NCBI GenBank assembly: GCA_934254835.1 | Contig: CAKQMI010000015.1 | Location: 1-37,453 of the forward strand | DNA: 37,453 nucleotides | Source of the DNA: an uncultured Clostridia bacterium | Lineage (GTDB): Bacteria > Bacillota > Clostridia > Christensenellales > CAG-917 | Direction of reading: 5' to 3' | Part shown: positions 33,801-37,068 of the stretch, piece by piece | Layout of the letters: every line of letters starts with the position of its first letter | How positions within the stretch are numbered: the first letter of the stretch is position 1 | Program-made: the position numbers and the translations under genes | Notes under the pieces: generated by a model | What the model was told of the DNA's origin: nothing | Database searches by the model: none | Seen by the model: only the letters and a program-made list of their open reading frames with translations

Positions 33801-34180
33801 TTTATAACCTCGAAGGTCATGACCGACTTGTCTGAATCTTCGGTATCGATTGAACCTTTGATTCTCACGGTGTACTTGTCGGTTTTGCCTTCCTTTTCAA
33901 CGTAGACGTACGGTGCCAGCGAGAACGTTATGTACCTTGCGTTATCCGGCGTCTTTGCGTTGACAATCGAGGTCAACAGCATATGCCTTGCAGCCGTGCC
34001 GGACAAACTTGTCTTGACCGTCGTGCTTTGTTGCTGATTGCCAGTGTCGGGCTTAACGAACTGATTGAGATTGGGATCGTCAGGTGTTTTCGTTTTCCCG
34101 CAACCTACGAGAAGTATCAGCGCCAGAGCGAGCACCGCCACAAGCACTAATGCTTTCTTGTAAATCGAATTGCGTTTCAT
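13214..34180 (-). CDS. giant modular lipoprotein, 6,988 residues
   Basis: One uninterrupted frame of 6,988 codons; I recognise no family for the whole. The start is the ATG at 34180: it has AAGGAGG before it and begins a textbook lipoprotein signal (MKRNSIYKK, hydrophobic core, LVGC with Cys27). The frame is open 20 codons further up, but that part is 5' UTR. The body carries about fifteen diverged modules marked by LGLYY...LYxDLSG...KVKI strands, nearly all followed by a Ser/Ala/Asp linker like SSTALASGD, then a helix such as FIGELLNVLLG and strands like LGLKIGHI. Short YTGTRY/DGKYV repeats are inserted in places. The last 850 or so residues are non-modular and Ig-like. There is no LPXTG, no C-terminal membrane helix and no enzyme motif. 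Predicted to sit outside the membrane, lipid-anchored. It has its own promoter and terminator. LppX/LolA-like or AsmA-like folding is only a hypothesis. Confidence 0.93.
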   Translation of the reverse strand: MKRNSIYKKALVLVAVLALALILLVGCGKTKTPDDPNLNQFVKPDTGNQQQSTTVKTSLSGTAARHMLLTSIVNAKTPDNARYITFSLAPYVYVEKEGKTDKYTVRIKGSIDTEDSDKSVMTFEVIKESADLNTVVLGIYALNGDMYIDFNDYASGKAVHRYYVSDSDISYVVGVFKQILNQLQLEEFFKEYDLGSLFGDSGVGSLISQILGTSNSDKLTIFNLLLSLIADNGCYSVTNADGSIDLVMPTKLNALFTNSALMEQLGNIVKDALKNQSDIIKGVVNLLVGDILSGQKTLNTTLVANISNNRFQKMALNVISSKGNIDKTVELGVAELSKSDNFAKEVKDGMPTLVKADRKNYSFTTLSADIDVELNVAEQKYSVKNIDDALGGAIAKALESITGTAIYNNNDAVQILSPLKISLQLKLRAEINLKNNSKSRAVIELNGKDKNGNPRTYLGLYYIGADKAIYADMSGLGGGKAMIPNVDLNQILKDLIASKIPEIPSIMDLIKGNGSGASDGDVLNEGLLSAVQTVMDKGELVVTHYGFASEDNESAAVEETANLDIMALLACVNIVMGTDTPITVERISADLTKDVIAGLMGKLGLKLPVENIHLAIYQTREDYPQGEEGWKIEIASNMASNERGQIADLSLGVFLNYGNPDPTLNAYIAGKNLKSVKDGGEFVDAGKLKYDGTTLDFDLWASVGLDIDLSFDVSKGSVLDLSPLGKMLYGLALKVQSPDGVDVDLNLKINANVNVMKLVNAIKNNTGVKDILDAIDARIDVHANAGEKALDAVLLLEKGVLYLYSADGELRNYKINILDALGGNFKLFGKDTSAGSTALASGDGDNTEGTPDGEQKPEDKAEFDILGLLVANLAGITISNERLEVAIANTLLSGLLKGLGVDTKVVDKLNFTNNDTGISLEYDGLNLSKLYLKANVGIQQGESANMALGLGLGHIYLSVGTRDLKTLGVDVTKAEYHDLLNGGNIFLGLGAEIDVFLDKDVYELEEIVGALVADFAIGTKINVQDVIQGGLRLNVVADVDISSAPKSNDTRLLIELRKVSDNSVFLGLYYDQKTTTLYLNTVNGTIIQPVALKFDLIALLDNLINKKGDGTASADIDLSELNPIILLGNKGVQIKVMTGVMKLLVGVLVGDMNDYIAYNPGGQSYKYYAYNATTDYTILENAYPKENSVKDKDLYQRNVDKYKYTYDSENSENSENPFTLDNGYVGDDFFVRAKTIVKEEDGEEVKEQTYFYVLKEQAVAQGIDKHCQKNADGTLKEFVNSGRKFTLIDASNKDAYASAPKYLQSEYKRADTLMFDMDKDAIDFKKGFIKAYNKTSGFTTYVKIDASNQDVALYELFTNGYTMKRVFGENGNPTGDTTEMKLKLPELGASIVIGQINDGDVSITGKDDKFSGIGIGVFIMRNGATEPFSFVKIAEGETYDGTRYNLVDGKYVKAENGEYKKVNHTVANLGIKLGNIQLSEKKFKNEYGKTFEEYIDSLSDEKNFENSYKFEKIAEDEVYTGTRYNLVDGEYVKAENGEYKKVNTVVADKIEDLTVYVNVEAAIELGADQTTGETKWEIGGLLSGLLKGNENVSNELAEFLKKLLIKFKVAEEIRDVIGLRISGNIQLGALMGGGDAKNIIANLLKTADLAVEITDKAPWDKSAEQVVGLYVTNKTVYINVNGKKTVTNTKLKIGVDQILGMIKGGSGSATASADLGVDGILKVINDIVKEISIYRNDTESGMTITLGKNMIGAILKVVADIEGVDLQLVEENSKIEFNTKVTEDNPYILGVSVGINPIILGVKLGGLQIGLAKNDNVLKNLKGKEGEYKGLDELDQISLDVEIGLDLGLKQGMFPIGTLLSGILQATGTDLEFPLNLDVQKAIDLDLRVRVAGNLNLKDFGKSDIMLQVRNDATGKEKTILGLYFTTDANGNPCLYVETQFMSQSAPVKSKIENFDLIGSLLGKTVEGVVKVLGGKVDGSGSALASDDSETPAVNEAEILLELASKSLDVKIAEETVKGLLKAFIGKDAVGEDILEIINNLGLSASLSVDLKDENKPLLEVVATCSYLNLGVLVDTVKLSTNNLDIFGEMFKDEAEWTKAKEGAKSALGVQFGVAIDYDLSNGKHSLDAILKNVASSIIEKDAKMATVGSILKALTADAIIKNTRGTIGINVVLNVLSGGLSDNLIPAATALYNFVMSKIGGQSESTDGQNILDILNSIEALIKVDLNGNPIFVSIQKGVVHISLSAVGGANYSASLENIIKQIKPGTGSSALASDDGNGNGNGNENQKKEPDFVLINKILQNLLSSTSIGESGLDVALAPKVLQFLLTEIVAGKISETFGFNEDVLAMFKLSDPYVKYSTETVGKSIDDLLYMEKVDVRYVNFNETFKSQQGKEILFFDTTETDVTKAYKTLYRQSPNGSNVFVLYTGGKVEKLYYKSGDTYVEITTAPAELKKFVKYEHTSYLAVYNSKDKETRSLVSAKGYDGTATVYDANGNEVQKGNLFIKQDHSGIKWSKDKGIGIDLIFDNPNTAKAPDFSIHLGLDATLVMKGEAIEVEPYALKKKGATPLKDIQEIEGYYNEGTALVEIPVAEVYTGTRYDKDGTANANGKYRKELVPGTEADHTLVKIKNVFSEVPENVTSEKIYLSMELGLKLSGTKGTNDSILDFIGGIIDISNRTGNIEYYPILENEVYEGQKYSATGAPKFKLDANGTFKRGAYYLAEKDYVGTKFTKNINEGVITFKVDANGLYKFVDGDSAKTYFLILPEEKETYPADKKYKVDGNGFVTDDAGTFKAGKYVVTGRDYEGVKFRLDDRTKDKVGEEKEYLLYNADIALYKQGNYYKLNKGEEYNGVKFKKLADGTFEIDNENGEYKFVAEEGAYYPVLENDGYTGKLYRVSEASTAENTIYIEDVIYKFTPAFSGKDLTELNKVAKLLVSIGAFEDEARIRLTVGADIAELIKALSDTKNIDIPALISKIELAIESLDTKGQVKGGIYLYNSNLYIKYIDSERDIFAMPMGDIIGALAKASADGERQPFEAAMLQLWVGEFSKLNGAYTTGVAVKATTTLVERLLEVLLGFDEGTISLSALGGVDLAVTIETASPIFPENADGNVYYKKAYKFVEITDENYNGVKYIKLANGEYVEVEKAEAGATLYKRVALEDTEVVYENINGLPDGWLLSECEGYDSAYAEALTTRYTKVGEVYEELKFGFDFDSFGIGIGLKIGHIGFNLNIGKIDLGFVDDNRIIVPEDVKKQIVPEEAEIDLSMEVNIGVLVNDKHNAGGGFDLGGFIDNLGVLSGVNLGKEWLKLKVPDGGAELELTLRVALSLNITNLDHSVAAVEIVGRIKEGGKVIGDEKVLVGVYYKDGNALVKLEGLGFDNVRVSGLKLSSLLGASNGIELIKKLKGGGNGASTALASELGFTVADNKDKLSAVALVFDHNRIAVEVGTLFINGLLDIAALGLDNNTKAMLQKLDLQALVEVNYGDKFDKIADGEAYTGTRYFYDETTHEYYIDENGEYKRSSNISLKLNAEAADLIGISVAIENIKIGNTGVKETVAKEKIEDYAELIELLIDSSTNKIVGFEPKLEALTLSLDIDLGALFTDGMWMGRTDEGVDATTGKPIITNVSSVGAVGSGNMGIRASVKLELALAAILNKLEEGFDSSDIFKAIEEILPLVKAQISIYAQSDGDELVGIYVADGNVYLMLDGLGMPNVKVTGEFLMKVIRTATGSSTALASGDATASNAVASADANQIIGILKKLIAGVELGGKALKVAFQNDYFATLIDTMFSLLLNKPEFKYYGKVLPEPNSTDVAFSGLTVNLGNLGENYEPIWRKEGKYYTDSSCNEEFRYYGMVFNKNPQTQHIELYSEKEFVQQYVEGYAGMTAEELENAIKGKTTFHRSTRKGLVELDLDAYATHLKLAVNFPKIGAKKDLITSPNVGGVVFSDAEEVNGLALGIKGQIKINKQEGIALANILSGVVGDLETKLVIEDDIDIRFAIEAKAGIKYDLEDKTFGLSAIDLRVSLSRYYDPNNIVPLATLTYISSEGALYVDVSHFFKKQNEGNNKNLGMLKITGVNILDILNGLITGAGSSATVALGSADGSAWADEARTYIYYEANSMNSVAPDRYAQIHTLTDTDEVKKVYKNYTGEIVDYKTKDGRTLYVRDRDNKVTGYSVLSAENAEKFAFKAKYTHEVVTEFEKLNNLYIVDGIEYVIDANGTYKRGAYEIAEEGYTGTKFAMEADGTFKVDANGTYKFVADASATTYYPILDGETYEGDKYQIADKYVRIADDTADFTNTKLYKKLIKYVEITAGETVPESDRYNLVDGKYVQANDGKYKAVDKYVEVANGSASYIMEYNPKTCKYDFNVYDKDKPSHNAPKLYYFDGSKYVEGVVAGKTSYVKVPVYSISAVWADLSKYGIGDNVAGYDVKSNAKVNITGKAMLGLIGGLMDKGELEDILDALLVSIHATKDPFIFGLDIGILDVYNNHQLALNIGLNIFGFDFEKREGAGNTDGSYLEFLDAENTISFLPENADKYRQFADIDLDRILGAAEIMDVLIDSLDFGRSGKIFLNVSLDVDSFANDTGDNIVPWERYFAGLLGLNKDSAKVLYQVLFPKEELDGYGNFSIDIAAAIDVKNLLGGLLSGTGLNLEGTELRLTINMDTMLFAEDLREKNSKIVITAIGEADGILSVYIDNSNYRNKGKHVAKIDLNAILAGSSTSAQASASANTGLIPENIFGVLNALLGEVRLGDGRIYVGLRDNFIGELLNVLLGTSITEEQSLVKGGVYIDLRNLEVGLEMILGNDDHTSDEDRDFYIGLRVGGIHLSAPDGFDTTANTFIKQEDRVDFVNIRKLKLDINFEAEWYYESSKQSGGFDISAFIDILETILKKELFPDKLVQFIVKEDEIDAVYTLALNAHIDLADFNNMKVAIEIYKATSTEPRDLKVGIYLDGQSLYADLSGWGLPKLKLAGLNLGDTINNALTPILDKYLIGDGTRRDASTSALASSYIDTYDKDFIEYSEFVEAENGKYVLIYTESQYGNFVKVGEKYVRYSAKKHEGLTRYSRKVETYDATHGTDATRYNVSKGAFRTSWGKALFPVEYEESATGEFVFIDGKYVKYDSSNPAHLGATRYKEISGGKPYVSLVLANNHFGFGINADLLNSLLETITGALGLDIQLPNFGDAVMLFDSRKDINGDGMNDTQFNLVVQIDEHAYFGLRSSDFEISGNNPNSNDAERKYNDRVASHSTEFAVAYDIASGEIGLENLALGFNVEIRQICVDDGVSEFEQYLNVLLKSLLGIENFKLNLPKDDTIGCDIDLRVALNLKKLVSALQGGTDDWWSDIELYLNLKPFGYGSLVTLYKQKGDADVYADLSGLSLFKVKIIGLQSLIGGLVSGTTSALASGDGTLRAPVAPSDKAILTVIPGKTGFKIEIGWGFIEGLLSSLLGDKLHFGEGGQCSDLYVRKISGYNDTEVNVTYDECNPFGMILGDFGDKGNLTENIPNAVSNSTISAFNELSKLFANSLAKFGIPTDGNVYNRIFAETDKEAWDQYTAFYNKAMGIYDSAFAKIARNLKKSAIVGIKDVIEEDGTLIRTPYTIGFGENTEGVDYQEVIARLFGFKSAVAFKNAIINLKSLYEDYMKDPVNKALENGCFNTAYQIEEFSGKSFVFPIVVKNGITTPILTYVIIDNNGSVSVWVSDIGETMKATNFNAEHTTGSAVNNRLFGKYALFVTGMNLVGYKIITIGEGATATVIPLPKLNNERALTLSINHPSKVNGRDLELELALGFNNNDDSSIGIKIRNIVITDGAKDSSDYIRYGATKGAINTSGTNVLDAITGTNAHSFSGLILNDAKGLSLINILTAVVKGIDPAISIEWYKNTQHYYNVNSQEGAGERYTSIQLSRTDASTKHLSGNVKTYAGKFQAIVKSYDKKGASNPREIGAWLFNNQLYLDISKVLDIVLGLNAVRKMKIADLDILGLLGGLGSASSTALASDDTTTEKSLKDTISGFIKGVEVNWWNNQSVEGRDKDDRNISTIRVDLNADGLNEALAGLYYMLYGMYDKNAPAADTLPKDVLQNHVYKNRGEKFTGSDNKEYTSYGAHNWCVYYLQTFAAETIGTLKNALKPGGTFGNVLRDIIGGLLPLPKLDATKSNYAEIVIDKSRLAGGKGVLKEIALSINKERTEASGNTFKRVTCGQNSAEIVIKFDDNVTLRSVSGVRNYDNGSAINQDSGTTIVVENPFDPVELTSASLNSNPALLKRVTADFHGISEYDSKSQKENVPDKDKGYAELGGTPIVWNTSTAVLAPGAESYIWGYALNYKVQKVKVRVSDSAGFLKLFGYFKADGTTFVETNKIIVDPTKDPTGDDNVTAGLPRIIAIMRKDGELQVLSRDFDKDKPATVKINGVDYTVDGKFNWIDEDTVEEGATMEKAFWYQVGYSSRIQKTIKVKYNNVSVVSGSLPTEGVYDILNGGTAFDFTNEKHLDIIGNLGLPSIKANSKFTDNNATGTISYIGVDGSTYTFTKGTAPTDETELAEWNKHKLGLKGTFVRTFNDKTLQTGTYTYVPAESKAEGLLDSLGGLFGGSDANADSGSYALTVDSGYTWLDKITVTLKTGKTTTVDVLEWKYDDFKYDMNNPQNGASGNIVAVINKYKITRTTGDLATTKLVNSKQEIKIPVSIAQETLSALAGGNLNFNQYKDMFVLSSTGDYVLETREVFVPFEEKNKAHEGLDKFALVNGKYVAEGDASVAEDNKARFVKQEVTGYVYDKYTGTAGENRYAINIFDAEELYVKVRRSRITFETQLFTVKDFAFYTDTLNMTDADQTPVNMFVVPELGVKTERNITVQALYKVNDAYEQVFDIKVVVTPKVATKVVLLIDNTQVIDRAYLETAKVAVYYKDGSVKEGLAKDLIRLSDDELDTVAYAKDKLGITNGTVSVFKKGKYVEIKAGEVYEGKTYNRNGDVFTEAEEGTTGTYKFVEDETFVQNGVTFEIRVFSKN
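25470..26140 (-). repeat. block of six short YxGxKF repeats in the giant protein
   Basis: In protein order the block contains YEGQKY, YVGTKF, YPADKKY, YEGVKF, YNGVKF and YTGKLY about 30-45 residues apart. They are joined by segments such as KLDANGTFKRGAYY, KVDANGLYKFV and IDNENGEYKFV. A similar shorter block lies at about 21140-21600 (YTGTKF, YEGDKY, RYNLVDGKYV), and single units lie near 13340, 18830, 23660, 24800 and 26390. Confidence 0.75.
27327..27350 (-). repeat. in-frame hexamer microsatellite (Asn-Gly linker)
   Basis: Four tandem 6-bp units (GTTGCC, one GTTACC on the plus strand) encode the GNGNGNGN linker just after an ALASDD linker. Because the unit is 6 bp, copy-number change keeps the frame. 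Confidence 0.9.
29556..29621 (-). repeat. 66-bp direct repeat, copy 1 (in the giant gene)
   Basis: Identical at 65 of 66 positions to 29796-29861, with a period of 240 bp. In frame it encodes the TRYNLVDGEYVKAENGEYKK segment. Most repeats in this gene have diverged strongly, so this pair is recent or kept alike by gene conversion. Confidence 0.9.
29796..29861 (-). repeat. 66-bp direct repeat, copy 2 (in the giant gene)
   Basis: Partner of 29556-29621; the single difference changes Glu to Lys in the DG(E/K)YVKA segment. Confidence 0.9.
30534..30560 (-). repeat. in-frame 9-bp triplicate (Ser-Glu-Asn)
   Basis: Three perfect tandem copies of TTTTCGCTG on the plus strand encode SENSENSEN in the giant protein. 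Confidence 0.9.
34100..34180 (-). other. lipoprotein signal peptide of the giant protein
   Basis: Residues 1-27: a basic n-region (Lys2, Arg3, Lys8, Lys9), a hydrophobic stretch of about 15 residues rich in Leu, Val and Ala, and the lipobox L24-V25-G26-C27. Signal peptidase II would cleave before Cys27, which would be lipidated. A Thr/Lys/Pro/Asn-rich tether follows (about residues 28-55). Confidence 0.92.
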
Positions 34181-34191
34181 AATAGCCTCCT

Positions 34192-34217
34192 TATGCGTAT
34201 GCATATATGCGTGCGTG
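34192..34217. repeat. 26-bp alternating purine-pyrimidine tract in the giant gene's 5' UTR
   Basis: Every step alternates purine and pyrimidine, including the palindrome GCATATATGC. It lies between the predicted transcription start (about 34249) and the AAGGAGG ribosome binding site. Similar in composition to the longer tract at 612-662. Confidence 0.7.
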
Positions 34218-34255
34218 AAACGTGGCCTGCACAATTTCACAATATAGTTAATTAT

Positions 34256-34284
34256 ATTCTACAAGAAAAAATGTCTGCCGTCAA
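34256..34284 (-). promoter_or_regulatory. promoter of the giant lipoprotein gene
   Basis: On the minus strand, TTGACG (34279-34284) is followed by 17 bp and TAGAAT (34256-34261). The predicted 5' UTR is about 70 nt. The quality is close to that of the rRNA promoters, so the gene may be well expressed in growth. Confidence 0.82.
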
Positions 34285-34438
34285 TACTATGTTGGATTTT
34301 TTTCGGCAAAAAACACAGAAAAAATTTGGAAAATTCAGCAACCACAATATATTGTGTTTTTCACGCCGACAAAACCGCAAACGACAAAATTCGATTATGC
34401 GCCTTTCGGCGTGAGGTGCCTGTCGGCACGTTGCGGTG
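34285..34438. other. gene-free stretch with two mini-hairpins
   Basis: No supported gene. Next to the inverted repeat are CGCC/GGCG with a TTTC loop (34400-34411) and GTGCC/GGCAC with a TGTC loop (34416-34429), in the style of the array at 759-1086. The second arm can instead pair with GTGCC at 34436-34440. Confidence 0.55.
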
Positions 34439-34565
34439 CCTTCCCGGGAGATTCTCACGTCGCCCCGTTTGGGCTCCTCAGAATGACAGTGGTGACTACG
34501 CTCGGAACAACAACTCAGTTTGTCATTGTGAGGAACGCAGTGACGTGACAATCCCCTGGGAAGGG
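34439..34565. mobile_element. MITE-like imperfect inverted repeat
   Basis: Two arms in opposite orientation, 34439-34488 and 34521-34565, share TGTCATT-TGAGGA-GACGTGA-AATC-GGGAAGG and are separated by 32 bp. The sequence belongs to the widespread 'TGTCATTCTGAGGAGC..GACG..AATC' class of dispersed bacterial repeats. It encodes no transposase. Short frames through it (reading CHSEEPKRG or CHCEERSD) are artefacts commonly seen with this repeat type. Confidence 0.8.
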
Positions 34566-34631
34566 ATACCTCCTATCACTATTGCATATTCGCTTTGTGT
34601 CATATATCCTGTCACTTTGACACGGAAACGA

Positions 34632-34674
34632 CCAAAAACAAGCCCGAAATGTGTCAAGGGGACACTGTTCGGGC
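34632..34674 (-). terminator. terminator of the SDR gene pair
   Basis: GCCCGAA (34642-34648) pairs with TTCGGGC (34668-34674), with an inner GTGTC/GACAC stem (34651-34655 and 34661-34665). On the minus strand it is followed by TTGTTTTT. It starts 13 nt after the stop of the 34688 gene. The plus side also ends in TTTTT. Confidence 0.88.
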
Positions 34675-34687
34675 GGTTTTTCCAAAT

Positions 34688-35455
34688 TTATTCGTTTTCG
34701 TATTTCAGCGCGCGTCTTACTTCTGAGTCGTCAAAAAAGTAGTTTTCAAAAATATCCGTTTTATAAAGTTTCTTGATATCGACGCTTCCCGCAAGTCCTT
34801 GCTTTTTCAGCATTGTTTTTGCTTTCAGCGCAAGTATCCACCACAACTCCTCGGGATATTCATAAACCTTATCGTCGGGGTTCCTTTCCGATATTTTTGC
34901 CTTGAACTTGGCGTTTTTGTCGCACAGCGGATAAATCACGCCGTTTTCGCCGTTGATTGCCACGCTTATAACGCTCTCAGCCACGTTTTCAGCACTCATT
35001 TCGGGATATCCCCCGTCGAATGTAAGGAAAAACTTTTTGAATTTTATCGACGGAACGCCGTCAACGGCAAAAATCTCCAAAGGGAGCTTGTATACAGACG
35101 GCAATTCGGCAATCGACACTGACATTTTGTCGGAGTACGACAGCACTTCGTTTTCGCAATCGACCTGACTTTTTACAAACGGGTGCTTTTCCAAGTTTTT
35201 CTCGGGATTGCGACGATTGAAAAAGCATATTGCCGACGCTACGTACACAACGCGTTTTACTCCGCCGTCTTTGGCGTTTTCCAAAAACTTCGACAATTTT
35301 TCCTTGTCTTTTCCAAAATACACGGCGGTATCGACTGCGTCAAAATTCATTTTTTCGTCGGCGTTTACAATTTCCGCCGTAATTTCAATTGTTTCGACGT
35401 TTTCAAAAAAGTTTTCCTTGACGTCGTTTTCATATGCAATCAGTAGTTTTTCCAT
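34688..35455 (-). CDS. degenerate SDR/NmrA-like protein
   Basis: A 255-residue protein with the outline of an extended short-chain dehydrogenase fold: FLENAKDGGVKRVVYVASA (strand with catalytic Ser region), then PFVKSQVDCENEVLSY where active members have YxxSKxxxE. The catalytic Tyr is Phe and the Lys is Gln. The N-terminus (MEKLLIAYENDV) also lacks the GxxGxxG dinucleotide motif. It is therefore probably not an active oxidoreductase. It starts one base after the stop of the larger SDR gene, with AAGG in front, so the two are co-translated and may form a complex. Substrate and role are unknown. Confidence 0.75.
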   Translation of the reverse strand: MEKLLIAYENDVKENFFENVETIEITAEIVNADEKMNFDAVDTAVYFGKDKEKLSKFLENAKDGGVKRVVYVASAICFFNRRNPEKNLEKHPFVKSQVDCENEVLSYSDKMSVSIAELPSVYKLPLEIFAVDGVPSIKFKKFFLTFDGGYPEMSAENVAESVISVAINGENGVIYPLCDKNAKFKAKISERNPDDKVYEYPEELWWILALKAKTMLKKQGLAGSVDIKKLYKTDIFENYFFDDSEVRRALKYENE

Positions 35456-35456
35456 A

Positions 35457-36974
35457 TCAGCCTTTTTTATATTTTTTGATTTTTTCGGTTGTTCGTTCTT
35501 CCTCGTCTTCGCGCATTATGTCGTGGTAGTCGCTTGCGCGCACGACGTATTCCTCATACGGCGAAAACTCGTCACGATAAAAGAAGTTGTGGTACTCCGA
35601 TTTTTTGACGTTTTCAAAGTATTTCCACGGCGCGGGCGTCATACATTCGTCGCACCAGTATCCGCCAAACAGCACGCCGAACGGCGTCATTTTGAAGGTG
35701 TGACCGTCCGCACATTCCCACAGCGTTTTGCGCCTGAAATCGACGGGACGCGCGCCCATATCAAAGCACTTTCCGCCACGCGCCGAAGCGTAAGTTTTCA
35801 GGTCGTTTTCTTCAAGAAGCGGTTGCTTGTCGCAGTCGTAAAGACCTGCAATATTTTCATTTTCTATGGCGTCTGTCAATACCTCCGAAAGCCTTTTCGG
35901 AATATCTCTTATTTTGTCGTATCCGCCGTAAAATACATTTATGCGCGCGGTCATTCCGTTGTCTTGCCAAAAATAAGGCGAATTTGTCATAATCGACATT
36001 TTCGACACGATAAACTTGCGAATAAGTGACGATAAAGTGCCGAATATGCGATTTTGCGTTTTTACAAACTTGTCCTCGATATACCTTTCGACGCTGACTT
36101 TTTGAACGCCCAAAGCGTCTTGCAATTTCCTGCCGTCTTTAAGCCACGCACCCGTTCCGCACCGCAAAACAAACCACTTCGGATCGACGATTTTGTCGAT
36201 ATTCAGGCTTAGTTTCGACGCGGTATTTTTCAGAAAATCCAAGTATATTTCCTGCTCTCCGCCACCCACGTTATATATGGAGTTTTCCTTGACTTTTTTG
36301 CCGTTTTCCTCTGCGTCCGTGACTAGCTTGAAAATCACCTCGGACAGCTCTTCCGCCGTGATATATTCGATGGGAGCGTTCAGCGGATTTTTGAAAACGA
36401 GCGCGCCGTCCAGCATTTTTTTCATAAAAGTTTCATCGACAACGGGCGCACTGCGAAGCACGATAAATCCCCTGAGCCCGCTTTCGACAAGATACCTTTC
36501 GCCACGGAGCATCGACACGCTTGCGACGTCAAAATAGGCGGGCATTGCGGGGTGTCCGACGACGGCATAAGGGTGTTTCATCGTCCGTCCGCCGTATACG
36601 CCGGAGGTCGAAAGTTCCAAAAATTTGGCGTTCGAGCCTGTCGCGATGACCGCGTCCACCAGATTTTTTGTGTAAAAATAATTTATCTGTTCGGCAAGGT
36701 CGGGGAAATGCTCACTGTCGGGCTTTGCGACGAAATCGAGGTTTAATACGTAGTCGGACGCCGTGACAAGTTCCTTCGCCTCCTGAAAGTTCAACGGCGA
36801 AAAGTCGCTTGCGATGACGTTTTCCGAAAACTCGGAGCAAAGTTTATTTATGCGCTGACTTCCGCGCACACGCACGGGCGCAATCACGCGCATATTTCCT
36901 TTTTTAATTAGTTTTTCCGCGACGAGATAAGCAAGTTCGCTATGCGCCCCCGTCACGAGCACGGTTTTTCTCAT
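35457..36974 (-). CDS. NAD-dependent epimerase/dehydratase-like protein with C-terminal zinc-binding region
   Basis: A 505-residue protein. Residues 1-270 follow the extended SDR fold: VTGAHSELAYLVAEKL (a degenerate GxxGxxG), FLELSTSGVYGG (Ser strand), APIEYITAEELSEVI and IYNVGGGEQEIYLDFL. The Tyr-Lys pair is not found in its normal place (YFDVASVSMLRGE). Residues 415-450 contain Cys421, His425, Cys441 and Cys444 in a treble-clef-like pattern (WECADGH, YWCDEC), unusual on an SDR. It is the first gene of a two-gene operon. The promoter's -10 box is six bases before the ATG and there is no ribosome binding site, so the mRNA is probably leaderless. The function may be binding or regulation rather than catalysis; this is inference. 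Confidence 0.8.
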   Translation of the reverse strand: MRKTVLVTGAHSELAYLVAEKLIKKGNMRVIAPVRVRGSQRINKLCSEFSENVIASDFSPLNFQEAKELVTASDYVLNLDFVAKPDSEHFPDLAEQINYFYTKNLVDAVIATGSNAKFLELSTSGVYGGRTMKHPYAVVGHPAMPAYFDVASVSMLRGERYLVESGLRGFIVLRSAPVVDETFMKKMLDGALVFKNPLNAPIEYITAEELSEVIFKLVTDAEENGKKVKENSIYNVGGGEQEIYLDFLKNTASKLSLNIDKIVDPKWFVLRCGTGAWLKDGRKLQDALGVQKVSVERYIEDKFVKTQNRIFGTLSSLIRKFIVSKMSIMTNSPYFWQDNGMTARINVFYGGYDKIRDIPKRLSEVLTDAIENENIAGLYDCDKQPLLEENDLKTYASARGGKCFDMGARPVDFRRKTLWECADGHTFKMTPFGVLFGGYWCDECMTPAPWKYFENVKKSEYHNFFYRDEFSPYEEYVVRASDYHDIMREDEEERTTEKIKKYKKG

Positions 36975-36980
36975 AACGCT

Positions 36981-37009
36981 ATTTTACCACAACGGCAAAA
37001 ACCTTTCAA
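36981..37009 (-). promoter_or_regulatory. promoter of the SDR gene pair
   Basis: On the minus strand, TTGAAA (37004-37009) is followed by 17 bp and TAAAAT (36981-36986). The start would fall at or next to the ATG at 36974. Confidence 0.72.
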
Positions 37010-37030
37010 CCCTTCCCGCAAAATTGCGAC

Positions 37031-37057
37031 AAAAAACCCGTCCGAAGACGGGTTTTT
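37031..37057 (-). terminator. terminator of rpsI
   Basis: AAACCCGTC and GACGGGTTT pair around a TTCG tetraloop on the minus strand, followed by TTTT. It begins 12 nt after the rpsI stop codon. Confidence 0.93.
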
Positions 37058-37068
37058 GAAAATGCAGA

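Noticed and set aside
13214..34180. Giant gene as an NRPS/PKS or LPXTG-anchored adhesin
   Set aside because: No adenylation, condensation, ketosynthase or carrier motifs; no LPXTG or C-terminal membrane helix. The N-terminal lipobox indicates lipid anchoring.
34181..34240. Start of the giant protein at 34240
   Set aside because: The extra 20 residues derive from the alternating 5' UTR tract and would precede the signal peptide; the ATG at 34180 has AAGGAGG.
34252..34742. Short frames on both strands (reading CHSEEPKRG or CHCEERSD)
   Set aside because: They are translations of the dispersed inverted repeat and run into terminators; typical annotation artefacts.
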